DNA of 64,000 bases from Zhengella sp020637775 (GTDB lineage Bacteria; Pseudomonadota; Alphaproteobacteria; Rhizobiales; Rhizobiaceae): assembly GCF_041397485.1 (NCBI RefSeq), contig NZ_JAWKWO010000004.1, positions 434,001 to 498,000 on the forward strand, given 5' to 3'. Made by a program: the position numbers and the translations under genes. Below the pieces are notes generated by a model that saw nothing but the letters and a program-made list of their open reading frames with translations, was not told the DNA's origin and made no database searches. The first letter of the stretch is position 1. The number at the start of each line of letters is the position of its first letter. Below are positions 17,643 to 26,537 of this stretch, piece by piece.

Positions 17643-20267
17643 TCAGAACGCCGGCACGGTCTGGCGGCGGCGCTGGAACAGCACCACGACAGCCAGCAGC
17701 AGCAAGGCCGGAATGTAGAAGACTTCCTTGGGCATGCGCTCTGCTTCTGTCTGCACCACCGCGATCTCGACCGGCGCATCGCCGTAGAAATCGAAACCCT
17801 GGAACTCCGTGAAGAACTGGGTGCCCGCCAGCGGTTCTTCCAGAATGGCCTTGCCATCGTCCACGCTCACCATGAGGCCGGCCTGGTCCAGCCGGTCCGC
17901 CCCGTCGCCTGCCGCGCCAAGCTCGGCAATGATCGTCCGCTCGGAAACCACGTCCGGCTTGTCGAAATCGGGCCCGCGAACGACCATGCGCAGCGTCCCG
18001 TTCTCCGGCTGCTGCGCCGCCAGTTCGATCACCTCCGCCCCCGGCCGGTTGTCATAGGGCTCCTGCACATAGTCGAGCCAGAAACCGGGCCGGAACAGGG
18101 TGAAGGCAACAAGCAGCAGCGCGACCGATTCCCAGATGCGCGAGCGCGTCAGGAAATAGCCCTGCGTCGCGGCGGCAAACAGCATCATGGCGATCACGGC
18201 AACCACGAAGATGAACACCGCCTTGACCGCCGTCACGTCGATCAGCAGCAGTTCCGTGTTGAAGATGAACAGGAACGGCAGCAGCGCCGTGCGGATGTCA
18301 TAGGTAAAGCCCTGCACGCCGGTGCGAATGGGATCGCCGCCCGAGATCGCCGCCGCAGCGAAGGCCGCAAGGCCCACGGGCGGTGTGTCATCGGCAAGAA
18401 TGCCGAAATAGAACACGAACAGGTGCACCGCGACCAGCGGAACGATCAGCCCCTGCGCCGCGCCCACCGACACGATCACCGGCGCCATCAGCGAGGAGAC
18501 GACGATATAGTTCGCCGTCGTCGGCAGCCCCATGCCGAGGATGAGGCTCATCACCGCCACCAGCAGCAGCATGGCGATCAGCGATCCGCCCGACAGGAAC
18601 TCGACGAACTCGCCCACCACCTGGTGCGCGCCGGTCAGCGACACCGTGCCGACGATGACGCCGGCCGCCCCCGTGGCCACGCCGATGCCGATCATGTTGC
18701 GCGCACCGGCGATCATGCCGTCCACGAAATCGCGCCAGCCGTCCGAAAAGCCCTGGCCGAAGCCGCCCTCGCCGCGAATCGCTCGCTTCAGCGGCTTCTG
18801 GGTCAGAACGATGAAGATCATCGACACGGTTGCCCAGTAGGCTGACAGCGTCGGCGAAAGGCGCTCGACCAGGATGCACCAGATCAGGATGACGATCGGC
18901 AGGATGTAGTGAAACCCGGTGATCGCCACGTCCCAGGGGCGCGGCAGCACCTCCATCGGCGCGTTCGGGTCATCCATCTCCAGGTCCGGATGCTGCGCCG
19001 CCTTGTAGACCAGCGCCACATAGGCCGCCAGGAACAGCAGCAGCGCGGTATAGAAGGTCATGCCGGGGAAGACCACCTTGACCCAGCCGAGGCCGTAATA
19101 GACGGCCGCGGCCACCACCGCCATGGCGATGAAACCGAGCAGTACGCCCGACAGGCGCTGCGCCAGCGTGCCCACGACCGTCGGCCGCTCCAGCCCCTTC
19201 AGCCCCATCTTCAGGGCTTCCAGATGAACGATATAGACCAGCGCAATATAGGAGATGATCGCCGGCAGGAAGGCGTGCTTGATGAGTTCGGGATAGGCGA
19301 CGCCCGTGAACTCGGAAATCAGGAAGGCTGCCGCGCCCATCACCGGCGGTGTCAACTGCCCGTTGGTCGACGAGGCCACTTCCACCGCGCCCGCCTTTTC
19401 CGGCTTGAAGCCGGTGCGCTTCATCAGCGGGATGGTGAAGGTGCCGGTCGTCACGACATTGGCGATGGAAGACCCCGAATAGAGGCCGGAAAGGGCGGAT
19501 GCGACGACCGCCGCCTTGGCGGGTCCGCCGCGCAGGTGTCCCAGCAGCGCGAACGCCAGCTTGATGAAGTAATTGCCCGCACCCGCCTTCTCCAGCAGCG
19601 ATCCGAACAGCACGAACAGGAAGATCATCGAGGCCGAAACGCCGAGCGCCACCCCGAACACGCCCTCCGTCTGCATCCAGTAGTGCCACATCGCCTTGCC
19701 GAAGGAAGCGCCCTTCCACTGGATCGCGTCCGGCATGGCATCGAGATGGCCGAAGAAAACGTAGAAGACGAAGACGGACGCGACGATGACAAGCGGCAGG
19801 CCCAGCGCCCGGTAAACCGCGATGGCCAGCGACAGCATGCCGATGGTCGACATCACGAGATCCGCCGTGGTCGGCAGGCCGGCCCTGTCGGCTATGTCCT
19901 GTTTGAACCACAGCAGGTACAGGCAGGAAGCCGCGCCGAGAATGGCAAGTCCCCAGTCATAGAGGGGAACCCGGTCGCGCGGGCTGGACTTGAACAGCGG
20001 ATAGGCCAGCATGGACAGCGCCAGGGCGAAGGCCAGATGCACCTGCCGGGCTTCCTGGTTGTTGAAGACGACATTGGCACCCGTCATCGTGGTCAGGATG
20101 AAAGGGATGTCGGAGGCGATGTAAAGCTGGAACAGCGACCATACGAAGCACAGCGCCAGGATGAACCGACCCGCAAGACCGGTCGCGTTGCGCGCCCCGC
20201 TCTCCACCTCCGCGACCATCATGTCGACGTCGACATCCGGTCGCTTCTTGTCTGCAGCCTCGCTCAT
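17643..20267 (-). CDS. TRAP transporter fused permease (DctQM fusion with DUF3394)
   Basis: 874-residue inner-membrane permease. The N-terminal part contains the small DctQ-like helices, the middle the large DctM domain with about 12 membrane segments, including SGLYSGSSIANVVTTGTFTI and the second half-site LGMGLPTTANYIV, both typical of TAXI-TRAP permeases. Residues about 690-860 form the C-terminal DUF3394 periplasmic domain ending in a last membrane helix (FYIPALLLLAVVVLF). ATG at 20267 with GAGGGACC upstream; an in-frame extension of 26 codons has no ribosome site. Works with the TAXI receptor upstream. Confidence 0.95.
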   Translation of the reverse strand: MSEAADKKRPDVDVDMMVAEVESGARNATGLAGRFILALCFVWSLFQLYIASDIPFILTTMTGANVVFNNQEARQVHLAFALALSMLAYPLFKSSPRDRVPLYDWGLAILGAASCLYLLWFKQDIADRAGLPTTADLVMSTIGMLSLAIAVYRALGLPLVIVASVFVFYVFFGHLDAMPDAIQWKGASFGKAMWHYWMQTEGVFGVALGVSASMIFLFVLFGSLLEKAGAGNYFIKLAFALLGHLRGGPAKAAVVASALSGLYSGSSIANVVTTGTFTIPLMKRTGFKPEKAGAVEVASSTNGQLTPPVMGAAAFLISEFTGVAYPELIKHAFLPAIISYIALVYIVHLEALKMGLKGLERPTVVGTLAQRLSGVLLGFIAMAVVAAAVYYGLGWVKVVFPGMTFYTALLLFLAAYVALVYKAAQHPDLEMDDPNAPMEVLPRPWDVAITGFHYILPIVILIWCILVERLSPTLSAYWATVSMIFIVLTQKPLKRAIRGEGGFGQGFSDGWRDFVDGMIAGARNMIGIGVATGAAGVIVGTVSLTGAHQVVGEFVEFLSGGSLIAMLLLVAVMSLILGMGLPTTANYIVVSSLMAPVIVSVGAAQGLIVPLVAVHLFVFYFGILADDTPPVGLAAFAAAAISGGDPIRTGVQGFTYDIRTALLPFLFIFNTELLLIDVTAVKAVFIFVVAVIAMMLFAAATQGYFLTRSRIWESVALLLVAFTLFRPGFWLDYVQEPYDNRPGAEVIELAAQQPENGTLRMVVRGPDFDKPDVVSERTIIAELGAAGDGADRLDQAGLMVSVDDGKAILEEPLAGTQFFTEFQGFDFYGDAPVEIAVVQTEAERMPKEVFYIPALLLLAVVVLFQRRRQTVPAF

Positions 20268-20373
20268 GGCACGGTCCCTCGCTTGTCCCCACGTCTTGCC
20301 GCCATGCCGGCGGCGGCCTGCTTGTCCCGCAGGTTTCCGGGCCACGCATTTCAGCCGCGGTCCCGGACAAAAT

Positions 20374-20402
20374 CGGGCCGGGCAGCATTGCTACCCGGCC
20401 CG
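20374..20402 (-). terminator. Intercistronic hairpin after the TAXI receptor gene
   Basis: Nine-base perfect arms CGGGCCGGG/CCCGGCCCG with an 11-base loop, 64 bases downstream of the receptor stop on the minus strand and followed by ATTTTGT. Likely a partial terminator or 3' stabiliser that lets the receptor be made in excess over the permease. The surrounding 198-base gap has no gene. Confidence 0.6.
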
Positions 20403-20465
20403 AAGAGGTCTTGCCCGCCCGGATTACCCGGATCGCGGGCCTTCAACCCGGTCGCGCCGGACGGA

Positions 20466-21434
20466 TTACATCCAGCCGCGCTCCTTGTAGTACTTCACGG
20501 CACCGTCATGCAGCGGCGCGGAGAGACCGTCCTTGATCATCTCCTCTTCCTTCAGGTTGGAAAAGGCCGGATGCAGCTTCTTGAAGTCGTCGAAATTGTC
20601 GAACACGGCCTTGACCACCGTGTAGACGACCTCCTCGGACACATCCGCCGAGGTGATGAAGGTGGCCCCCACGCCAAACGTCGTCACGTCTTCATCCGTG
20701 CCCTTGTAGGTACCGCCCGGGATCGTGGCGACGCGGTAATAGGGGTTTTCGTCGACCAGTTTCGTGATCGGATCGCCTTCCACCGAAACGAGATTCACAT
20801 CGCAGGTCGTGGCGGCCTCGGTGATGGCGGCAGCCGGATGACCGATCGTGTAGATCATCGCGTCGATCTTGCCGTCGCACAGCGCCTGGGCCATTTCCGA
20901 GCCCTTCAGTTCGGCGGCAAGCGCGAAATCGTCCATCTTGATGCCGAAGGCGTCCATGACGACTTCCATCGTCGCCCGCTGGCCCGAACCCGGATTGCCG
21001 ACATTGACCTTCTTGCCCTTCAGGTCGGTGAAGCCCTCGATGCCGGAGCCCTCGCGCACGATCAGCGTGAACGGTTCCGGATGAACGGAAAAGACCGCCC
21101 GTTCGCCTTCCCAGGCGCCCTGGTCCTCGAACTTGGAAGTGCCGTGATAGGCATGGTACTGCCAGTCGGACTGGGCGACGCCGAACTCCAGCTCGCCGGC
21201 GCGGACCGTGTTGATGTTGTAGACAGAACCGCCCGTCGATTCGACCGAGCAGCGGATGCCGTGCTCCTTGCGATTCTTGTTGACGAGGCGGCAGATCGCG
21301 CCGCCGGTCGGGTAATAGACGCCGGTGACGCCACCCGTGCCGATGGAAATGAACTGCTGGTCGGCGGCAAAAGCCGAGGCAGACAGGGTCATCCCGCTTG
21401 CTACGATCAAGGCGCCAGCTACGGTTTTCATCAT
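20466..21434 (-). CDS. TAXI-family TRAP transporter solute-binding protein
   Basis: 322-residue periplasmic receptor with a Sec signal peptide (residues 1-23, ASAFA-A). TAXI signature segments: ISIGTGGVTGVYYPTGGAIC near the mature N-terminus, VESTGGSVYNI, and GQSDW-like FGVAQSDW. TAXI receptors are known for glutamate/2-oxoglutarate and other small acids, but most ligands are undefined. GGAGAAGCAGC precedes the first of two adjacent ATGs. First gene of the leftward TAXI - TRAP - Usp - aminotransferase - BKACE operon. Confidence 0.94.
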   Translation of the reverse strand: MMKTVAGALIVASGMTLSASAFAADQQFISIGTGGVTGVYYPTGGAICRLVNKNRKEHGIRCSVESTGGSVYNINTVRAGELEFGVAQSDWQYHAYHGTSKFEDQGAWEGERAVFSVHPEPFTLIVREGSGIEGFTDLKGKKVNVGNPGSGQRATMEVVMDAFGIKMDDFALAAELKGSEMAQALCDGKIDAMIYTIGHPAAAITEAATTCDVNLVSVEGDPITKLVDENPYYRVATIPGGTYKGTDEDVTTFGVGATFITSADVSEEVVYTVVKAVFDNFDDFKKLHPAFSNLKEEEMIKDGLSAPLHDGAVKYYKERGWM

Positions 21435-21450
21435 GCTGCTTCTCCCATTC

Positions 21451-21480
21451 TTGAACCTTGGATGTAAGACCGAGGTTCAA
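21451..21480. promoter_or_regulatory. Perfect 8-bp inverted repeat upstream of the TAXI operon
   Basis: TTGAACCT (21451-21458) and AGGTTCAA (21473-21480) are exact inverse complements, separated by 14 bases, ending 17 bases upstream of the receptor ATG. Placed to overlap the promoter/leader, it could be a dimeric regulator site, or a leader hairpin once transcribed. Half-site TTGAAC resembles the TGAACA half-site in the 45.3-kb spacer, but this is too short to prove a common regulator. Confidence 0.45.
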
Positions 21481-21585
21481 TTGGGCATGGGGGAGGCGCA
21501 AACGTCAACCCTTTGGTCAAATTTCACCATCCGACGCTACGGCAACCGCCGCGCGAACTCGAGCCTTCCCCCTTTTGCGGCCAGC

Positions 21586-22293
21586 CTATTCCGGCTGGCC
21601 GATCGTCAGCTCCACCGGCGCCAGCCCGTCGATCGTGCCGACGATGGCCTGACCGGGTTCGACAGGGCCGACACCGGCCGGCGTTCCCGTGTAGATCAGG
21701 TCGCCCGCGCGCAGGTGGTAGTAATGCGACAGATGCGACACCAGCTCGTCGACGCTACAGATCAGGTCGTCGAGAACGGCATCCTGCTTCAGCGCACCGT
21801 CCACCGTCAGCCGGATCGCCTGCGGCCCGACCGCGCCAAACGCCGCGGCCTTGGTGATTTCCGCGATGGCCGCCGATTGCTCCACGTCCTTGCCGAGATC
21901 CCACGGGCGTTGCTTGGCGCGCGCCGCCAGTTGCAGGTCGCGCCGCGTCATGTCCAGCCCGCAGGCATAGCCGTAGACGGCTTTCGCCGCGTCACCGGGC
22001 GACACCCTGAACGCCGGGGCGCCCAGCGCGACCACGAATTCCATTTCGTAGTGGAAGTTTTCCGTTCCCGGCGGATAGGGGATGGTCGCGCCGCTCTGGA
22101 CGATCGCGCTCGCCGCCTTGGTGAAATAGAACGGCGCCTCACGGTCCACCTCCACGCCCATTTCAGCCGCGTGGGCGGCGTAATTGCGTCCGACGCAGAA
22201 GATGCGATGGACCGGATAACCGGCTGTCTCGCCCTTGACCGGCACGACCGGGGAAGCGGGAATGTCGAAAAGAAGGGATGCGTCTGCGCTCAC
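21586..22293 (-). CDS. Fumarylacetoacetate hydrolase-family protein, probable fumaryl-/maleylpyruvate hydrolase
   Basis: 235 residues with the FAH fold: IFCVGRNYAAHAAEMG, the metal ligands in EMEFVVALG and GYACGLDMTRRDLQ, and DLIYTGTPAGVGPV. Next to gentisate dioxygenase this subgroup hydrolyses maleyl- or fumarylpyruvate to pyruvate and maleate or fumarate. The ATG overlaps the dioxygenase stop by four bases, so the two are translated together. No maleylpyruvate isomerase lies nearby. Confidence 0.9.
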   Translation of the reverse strand: MSADASLLFDIPASPVVPVKGETAGYPVHRIFCVGRNYAAHAAEMGVEVDREAPFYFTKAASAIVQSGATIPYPPGTENFHYEMEFVVALGAPAFRVSPGDAAKAVYGYACGLDMTRRDLQLAARAKQRPWDLGKDVEQSAAIAEITKAAAFGAVGPQAIRLTVDGALKQDAVLDDLICSVDELVSHLSHYYHLRAGDLIYTGTPAGVGPVEPGQAIVGTIDGLAPVELTIGQPE

Positions 22294-23327
22294 CGGGCTC
22301 GTTCCTCGTAGTAACCGAGTTTCTCCTGCAGCGGCCGGTCGTGGACCCGGATGAGGAAGGATTCCTCCGCCGCCTCATGCGTGATGGCTGCAAAGACCGG
22401 CGCCGTGAACGTGTCCTTCGGCCCCCATGCGATGGTCTCGCAATTGATGACCGTGCGGCCCTGCCCCCTGACCACGTGAAATGCACCGGAGGAAGAGCGC
22501 AGCGGCGGCGCCTCGCGCCCGCCTGCCGGAATCATCATGGCCGTGAATCCCATGGTCGGCAGCACGTCCGCCCCAGTTTCCGGGTTGACGAAATCCAGTT
22601 CCGCCACCGCGTCGCCGCCATGCGCCGCGACCTGGCGCAAGGCCGCTTCGGTTCGGGTCCACGGATAGCGCATCATCGGATAGCGGCGCATTCCCGCACC
22701 CGGCTTGCGCGACGGCGCCAGTCCGGCCGCCAGGTATTCGACCTGGCTGGCATCGGGCCGGTTGCGCTGCGCCTGCAAAGGCCCTTCCGTCGCATAGGAT
22801 CCTTCCAGATAGTAGAACAGCGGCAGGTCGAGGGCATCCAGCCACACGACCGGCTCGCTTCCCTCATGGCCATGGTCATGCCATTCACCGCCCGGCGTCA
22901 GCACCAGATCGCCTTCTTCCATCGGCAGCTTCTCGCCATCGACGACCGTATAGCCGCCCTTGCCCTCCACGATCACCCGCACCGCGCTCGGCGTATGCAC
23001 ATGGGCCGGCGCCGTTTCGCCGGGCAGCAGAAGCTGCATGCCCAGGTAGATGGAAGCCGTGGCCTGCATCGCGCCGACGCCGCGCCCCGGATCGGACAGG
23101 ACAAGCACTCGCCGCTCGGCCTTCTCCACCGGCGTCAGTTCGCCCGCACGCATCAGCAGCGGCCGCAGCTTTCCGTAGTTCCAGTAGCCCGGCCGCGTCA
23201 CTGCGTTCGGCTGCCCATGCGGCAGCACGTTGCGCATCATCGGCCATAGCGGCGCCACTCCGGCCGCCGCCATGTCGTCGCGGTAATCCTGCGGCAAATC
23301 CTCAAGCCTGCCCAATTGCTCGCCCAT
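22290..23327 (-). CDS. Gentisate 1,2-dioxygenase, bicupin
   Basis: Opens the ring of gentisate (2,5-dihydroxybenzoate) to maleylpyruvate using Fe(II). 345 residues with two cupin domains; in the first, metal ligands H109 and H111 (APAHVHTP) and H150 (EWHDHGH). ATG at 23327 with AGAAGGATGCGCC upstream; a 15-codon extension has no ribosome site. Coupled to the FAH-family hydrolase by ATGA. The related 1-hydroxy-2-naphthoate and salicylate ring-cleaving dioxygenases share this fold, so substrate range is not certain. Confidence 0.88.
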   Translation of the reverse strand: MGEQLGRLEDLPQDYRDDMAAAGVAPLWPMMRNVLPHGQPNAVTRPGYWNYGKLRPLLMRAGELTPVEKAERRVLVLSDPGRGVGAMQATASIYLGMQLLLPGETAPAHVHTPSAVRVIVEGKGGYTVVDGEKLPMEEGDLVLTPGGEWHDHGHEGSEPVVWLDALDLPLFYYLEGSYATEGPLQAQRNRPDASQVEYLAAGLAPSRKPGAGMRRYPMMRYPWTRTEAALRQVAAHGGDAVAELDFVNPETGADVLPTMGFTAMMIPAGGREAPPLRSSSGAFHVVRGQGRTVINCETIAWGPKDTFTAPVFAAITHEAAEESFLIRVHDRPLQEKLGYYEERAR

Positions 23328-23420
23328 GGCGCATCCTTCTCGTGCCTCGCGGCGGTCCCGGTTACGGGACAAACCATATAGGACGCATACTTACTGTTTT
23401 GCCGGCAGCGTCAAGCCCGG

Positions 23421-24422
23421 TCATCGCGTCACGTGGATGGCCCGTTCCACCTCGAAGGCATGCGGATTGGCGGCATAGGCGGAAATCCCGTCCAGCGCCG
23501 GGGTGCCGCCGGGCATCAGGAAGAGCGGGATTCCTGCCATGATCGCGGTGAAAGGCGGTTTGTCCTCGAAGGCGTGGCGGAAGGCCGGGCCGCGAACCAG
23601 ATCGATGAGGTGAGCCGTCATGCCGCCGGCCAGGTAAACGCCGCCGCGGGCCAGGGTCAGAAGGGCGAGATCGCCGCAATAGCGCGCCAGGAACGTGGTG
23701 AACAGCGTCACCGCCTCCACCGCCAGCCCGTCGCCCGCATGGGCCAGCCCGGTGATTGCCGCCGCGCGGACAACCGATTCGCTGTCTGGCCTGCCCTCCA
23801 GCCGCTTCAGCCCACGATAGAGGTTTTCCAGCCCCTGCCCGGACACCGCCATTTCCACTTCCAGCCGGCAACCGCGCATCTCCAGATGGGGCCAGAGCGC
23901 GAATTCGCGTTGCGTGCGCGGACCCAGATCCAGGTGGCCGCCCTCGCCCGGAATGACCACCCATTTGCCGCAGGCCCGCACGATCTGCGCGACGCCCAGC
24001 CCCGTGCCCGGTCCGATGACGACACGCGGCGCATCCTCCTCGCGTGCCGATCCGCCGATCTGCTGCATCGCATCGCCGGGCAGGCTCGCACAGGCCAGCC
24101 CCTGGGCGAGAAAGTCGTTCATCACCTGCACCTGCTCCAGCCCGAGCGCGGTGCGGATGGCCTCGGGATCGATGACCCAGGGCGAATTCGTCAGATGGAA
24201 CGGCGGCTCGTTCACCGGGCAGGCCACCGCGATGACAAGTGTCTGCGCGGCATGGATGACATCGGCCGGATAGGCTGCCGTCAGCGCTTCGACGATGGAC
24301 GGCCAGGCGGCATTCTTCAGCTCCACCGTCTCGCCCATGGCGGCGCCGTCCGGCCCGATCACGCGAAAGCGCGAATTCGTGCCGCCGATATCGCCCGCGA
24401 TCACCGGAAAGGGCATGGTCAT
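23421..24422 (-). CDS. glk: Glucokinase (proteobacterial Glk family)
   Basis: Phosphorylates glucose with ATP in the cytoplasm. 333 residues: ATP loop GDIGGTNSRFR, glucose-binding MNDFLAQG with the catalytic Asp, GPGTGLGVA, and PGEGGHLDLGPR. ATG at 24422 is preceded by AGGAGC at seven bases; a second ATG two codons on is an alternative. The frame remains open another 290 codons upstream, through the rirA region, but that stretch has no family likeness. Lies alone between gentisate dioxygenase and rirA, all leftward. Confidence 0.93.
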   Translation of the reverse strand: MTMPFPVIAGDIGGTNSRFRVIGPDGAAMGETVELKNAAWPSIVEALTAAYPADVIHAAQTLVIAVACPVNEPPFHLTNSPWVIDPEAIRTALGLEQVQVMNDFLAQGLACASLPGDAMQQIGGSAREEDAPRVVIGPGTGLGVAQIVRACGKWVVIPGEGGHLDLGPRTQREFALWPHLEMRGCRLEVEMAVSGQGLENLYRGLKRLEGRPDSESVVRAAAITGLAHAGDGLAVEAVTLFTTFLARYCGDLALLTLARGGVYLAGGMTAHLIDLVRGPAFRHAFEDKPPFTAIMAGIPLFLMPGGTPALDGISAYAANPHAFEVERAIHVTR

Positions 24423-24523
24423 GGTGCTTGCTCCTGGCCGTCCTTCACCCTCGCCATGGCGCCGATGGCTGCCATCGGCACCGGTATGAAAAGAAAGACC
24501 GGGCTTGTCCAGCCGCCACCGGA

Positions 24524-24967
24524 TCAGGCCGCCGGCTCCAGCCCCAGCAACGCATTGACATGGGGCCTGTTGCGCACCAGGTCCGCGATGGTATGCGCCG
24601 CCAGCACCGCGAAGAAGGCATTGAGCGCCTCGCGCAGCGCCGAATTCAGCGCGCAGGCGTCGATCAGCGGACAGTCGGCGGCCTCGTTCTCGAAACACTC
24701 GGCCATCACGAAATTCTCTTCCGTCACCCGCACGACGTCGAACAGCGTGATGTCCTCCGCCGCCCTGGCCAGTTTCACGCCGCCATTGCGCCCGCGCACC
24801 GTCACCATAAGCCCTGCCTCCACCAGCGGATGCAGGATCTTGAACAGGAAAAGGTCGGAGACGCCGTAGGCCTTCGCAATGACAGGAACCCGGCTGAGTT
24901 CCGCCGGATTGGCCGCGCAATACATCATCATGCGGATGGCATAATTGGTCTGGCGTGTCAGGCGCAT
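24524..24967 (-). CDS. rirA: RirA, Rrf2-family iron-responsive repressor
   Basis: Global iron regulator of Rhizobiales: represses iron-uptake genes when its [4Fe-4S] cluster is intact. 147 residues: Rrf2 winged helix (MRLTRQTNYAIRMMMYCAAN, then LFLFKILHPLVEAG and VRGRNGGVKLA) and the three cluster cysteines C91, C99 and C105, at exactly the positions known for RirA. It lies back to back with an iron-linked cluster whose 230-base spacer carries a near-match to the iron-responsive operator. Autoregulation and control of that cluster are likely. Confidence 0.95.
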   Translation of the reverse strand: MRLTRQTNYAIRMMMYCAANPAELSRVPVIAKAYGVSDLFLFKILHPLVEAGLMVTVRGRNGGVKLARAAEDITLFDVVRVTEENFVMAECFENEAADCPLIDACALNSALREALNAFFAVLAAHTIADLVRNRPHVNALLGLEPAA

Positions 24968-25025
24968 GGGGATCTCCGGCTTGCGCCACGAGGCGCAGAT
25001 TGTAACGTTTCCAAACTAGATGATT

Positions 25026-25039
25026 TGACTCTGGTTTCA
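25026..25039. promoter_or_regulatory. RirA iron-responsive-operator-like site (off by one base)
   Basis: TTGA-CTCTGGTT-TCAA: a dyad TGA-N8-TCA (25026-25039) between rirA and the imelysin gene. The published IRO core is TGA-N9-TCA, so this copy is one base short and may be degenerate or non-functional. No exact N9 match was noticed in the spacer (24968-25197), which otherwise holds no gene. Confidence 0.3.
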
Positions 25040-25197
25040 AGCCTCCATATCCAAAAGCGAACGCTGAAACAAACGGCCGCACGTCAGGATTGTGCGGTGC
25101 CGCGATCAGGTCCGGCCGCCGCCCCCGGCTGAATTCACCGGACCTGCGCGCGCACCGGACGGCTTGGCTTTGCCTGAAAACCGACTGGAGGGATCCG

Positions 25198-26469
25198 ATG
25201 AAAACCAAGCTTCTGAAACGCCTTGCGCCCGCGCTCGTCGCGGGTCTGCTCGGCACCGCAAGCCCGGCCCTTGCTGCTGACACGCAGGCTGTTCTCGACA
25301 CCTATGCCGGCATCGCGTTCGCCGGCTATCAGGATGCGCTGGCCAGGGCGCGCGATCTCGACAGGGCCGCCGAAGCCTTGATCGCCAACCCGTCCGCCGA
25401 GACCATGGTCGCCGCCCGCCGGGCCTGGCTGGCATCGCGTCCCGCCTACCAGCAGACGGAAGCGTTCCGTTTCGGCAACCCGATCGTCGACGACTGGGAA
25501 GGCCGCGTGAATGCCTGGCCGCTCGACGAGGGCCTGATCGACTATGTCGACGCCTCCTACGGCACCGAGAGTGACCGGAACGCGCTTTATACCGCCAACG
25601 TGATCGCCAACACATCGGTCAACATCAATGGCGAGATGACCGACGTTTCCGAGATCACGCCCGCCCTTCTGTCGGGCACATTGCAGGAAGCCGGCGACAT
25701 CGAGGCCAATGTGGCCACCGGCTATCATGCCATCGAGTTCCTGCTCTGGGGCCAGGACCTGAACGGCACCGATGCCGGCGCGGGCGACCGGCCATGGACC
25801 GATTATGCGAAAGGCGACACCTGCACCAATGGCCATTGCGACCGCCGCGGGCAATATCTCGCCGCCGCGACCGATCTGCTTGTCGCCGACCTGGAGGAAA
25901 TGGTCGCCAACTGGACGAACGGCGGCGCGGCCCGCATGGCGCTGGAAGGCAAGGCCGGCCTTGCCGCCATGCTGACCGGCATGGGCTCGCTTTCCTATGG
26001 CGAACTGGCTGGCGAGCGGATGAAGCTTGGCCTGCTCCTGCATGACCCGGAAGAGGAGCACGACTGCTTCTCCGACAACACCCACGCCTCCCATCTTTAC
26101 GACGCCGTCGGCATCCGCAATGTCTATCTCGGCCAGTATGAACGCATTGACGGCACCACTGTCGAGGGCCCGTCGCTTTCCAATATCGTTGCGCAGAAGG
26201 ACAAGGCGCTCGACAGCGAACTGCGCGGCAAGCTCGACGCAACCGTTCAAGCCATGAGGGCGCTGCAAGCGCGCGCCGAAGGCGGGGAGGCCTATGACCA
26301 GATGATCGGCGAGGGCAACGAGGCTGGCAACGCCGCCGTGCAGGCGGCCATCGACGCGCTGATCGACCAGACCCGCTCCATCGAGCGCGTGATCGCGAAG
26401 CTCGGCCTTGATGGCATCGCACTCGAAGGCTCCGACAGTCTCGACAGCCCGAACGCGGTGTTCCAGTAG
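25198..26469 (+). CDS. Imelysin-family iron-regulated periplasmic protein
   Basis: 423 residues with a Sec signal peptide (1-27, cleavage after ALA-A) and an imelysin/M75 domain. The family motif GxHxxE is intact as GYHAIE (H177, E180), followed by FLLWGQD. Imelysins are iron-regulated proteins of the periplasm or outer membrane, thought to bind metal; the old peptidase label is doubtful. ATG at 25198 with GGAGGGATCCG upstream. First of five rightward genes whose order resembles the iron-repressed icmP - di-haem oxidoreductase - imelysin - DUF1513 locus of Pseudomonas (PA4370-PA4373). Confidence 0.92.
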   Translation: MKTKLLKRLAPALVAGLLGTASPALAADTQAVLDTYAGIAFAGYQDALARARDLDRAAEALIANPSAETMVAARRAWLASRPAYQQTEAFRFGNPIVDDWEGRVNAWPLDEGLIDYVDASYGTESDRNALYTANVIANTSVNINGEMTDVSEITPALLSGTLQEAGDIEANVATGYHAIEFLLWGQDLNGTDAGAGDRPWTDYAKGDTCTNGHCDRRGQYLAAATDLLVADLEEMVANWTNGGAARMALEGKAGLAAMLTGMGSLSYGELAGERMKLGLLLHDPEEEHDCFSDNTHASHLYDAVGIRNVYLGQYERIDGTTVEGPSLSNIVAQKDKALDSELRGKLDATVQAMRALQARAEGGEAYDQMIGEGNEAGNAAVQAAIDALIDQTRSIERVIAKLGLDGIALEGSDSLDSPNAVFQ

Positions 26470-26477
26470 AAAATGCC

Positions 26478-26502
26478 GGCGGCGGACAAGAGGGCCGCCG
26501 CC
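26478..26502 (+). terminator. Intercistronic hairpin after imelysin gene
   Basis: Perfect arms GGCGGCGG/CCGCCGCC with a nine-base loop, starting nine bases after the imelysin stop. No U-run follows, and the next gene begins 27-36 bases later in the same direction. It probably stabilises the upstream message or attenuates read-through, not a full stop. Confidence 0.45.
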
Positions 26503-26537
26503 TGCCCGACAAACAATCTTGAGGGGAAATGTCACCA

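Noticed and set aside
15952..17718. 588-codon plus-strand frame opposite the class III aminotransferase and Usp genes
   Set aside because: No domain likeness; the opposite strand carries full PLP and Usp signatures.
18909..21467. 852-codon open frame on the plus strand opposite the TRAP permease and TAXI receptor
   Set aside because: Arg/His/Asp-rich composition with no fold-like pattern; the opposite strand has clear membrane and receptor genes. It is a GC-rich shadow.
24423..25301. Open extension upstream of glucokinase running through the rirA region
   Set aside because: Overlaps the strongly supported rirA gene; the glk ATG at 24422 has a good ribosome site and the family's N-terminus.
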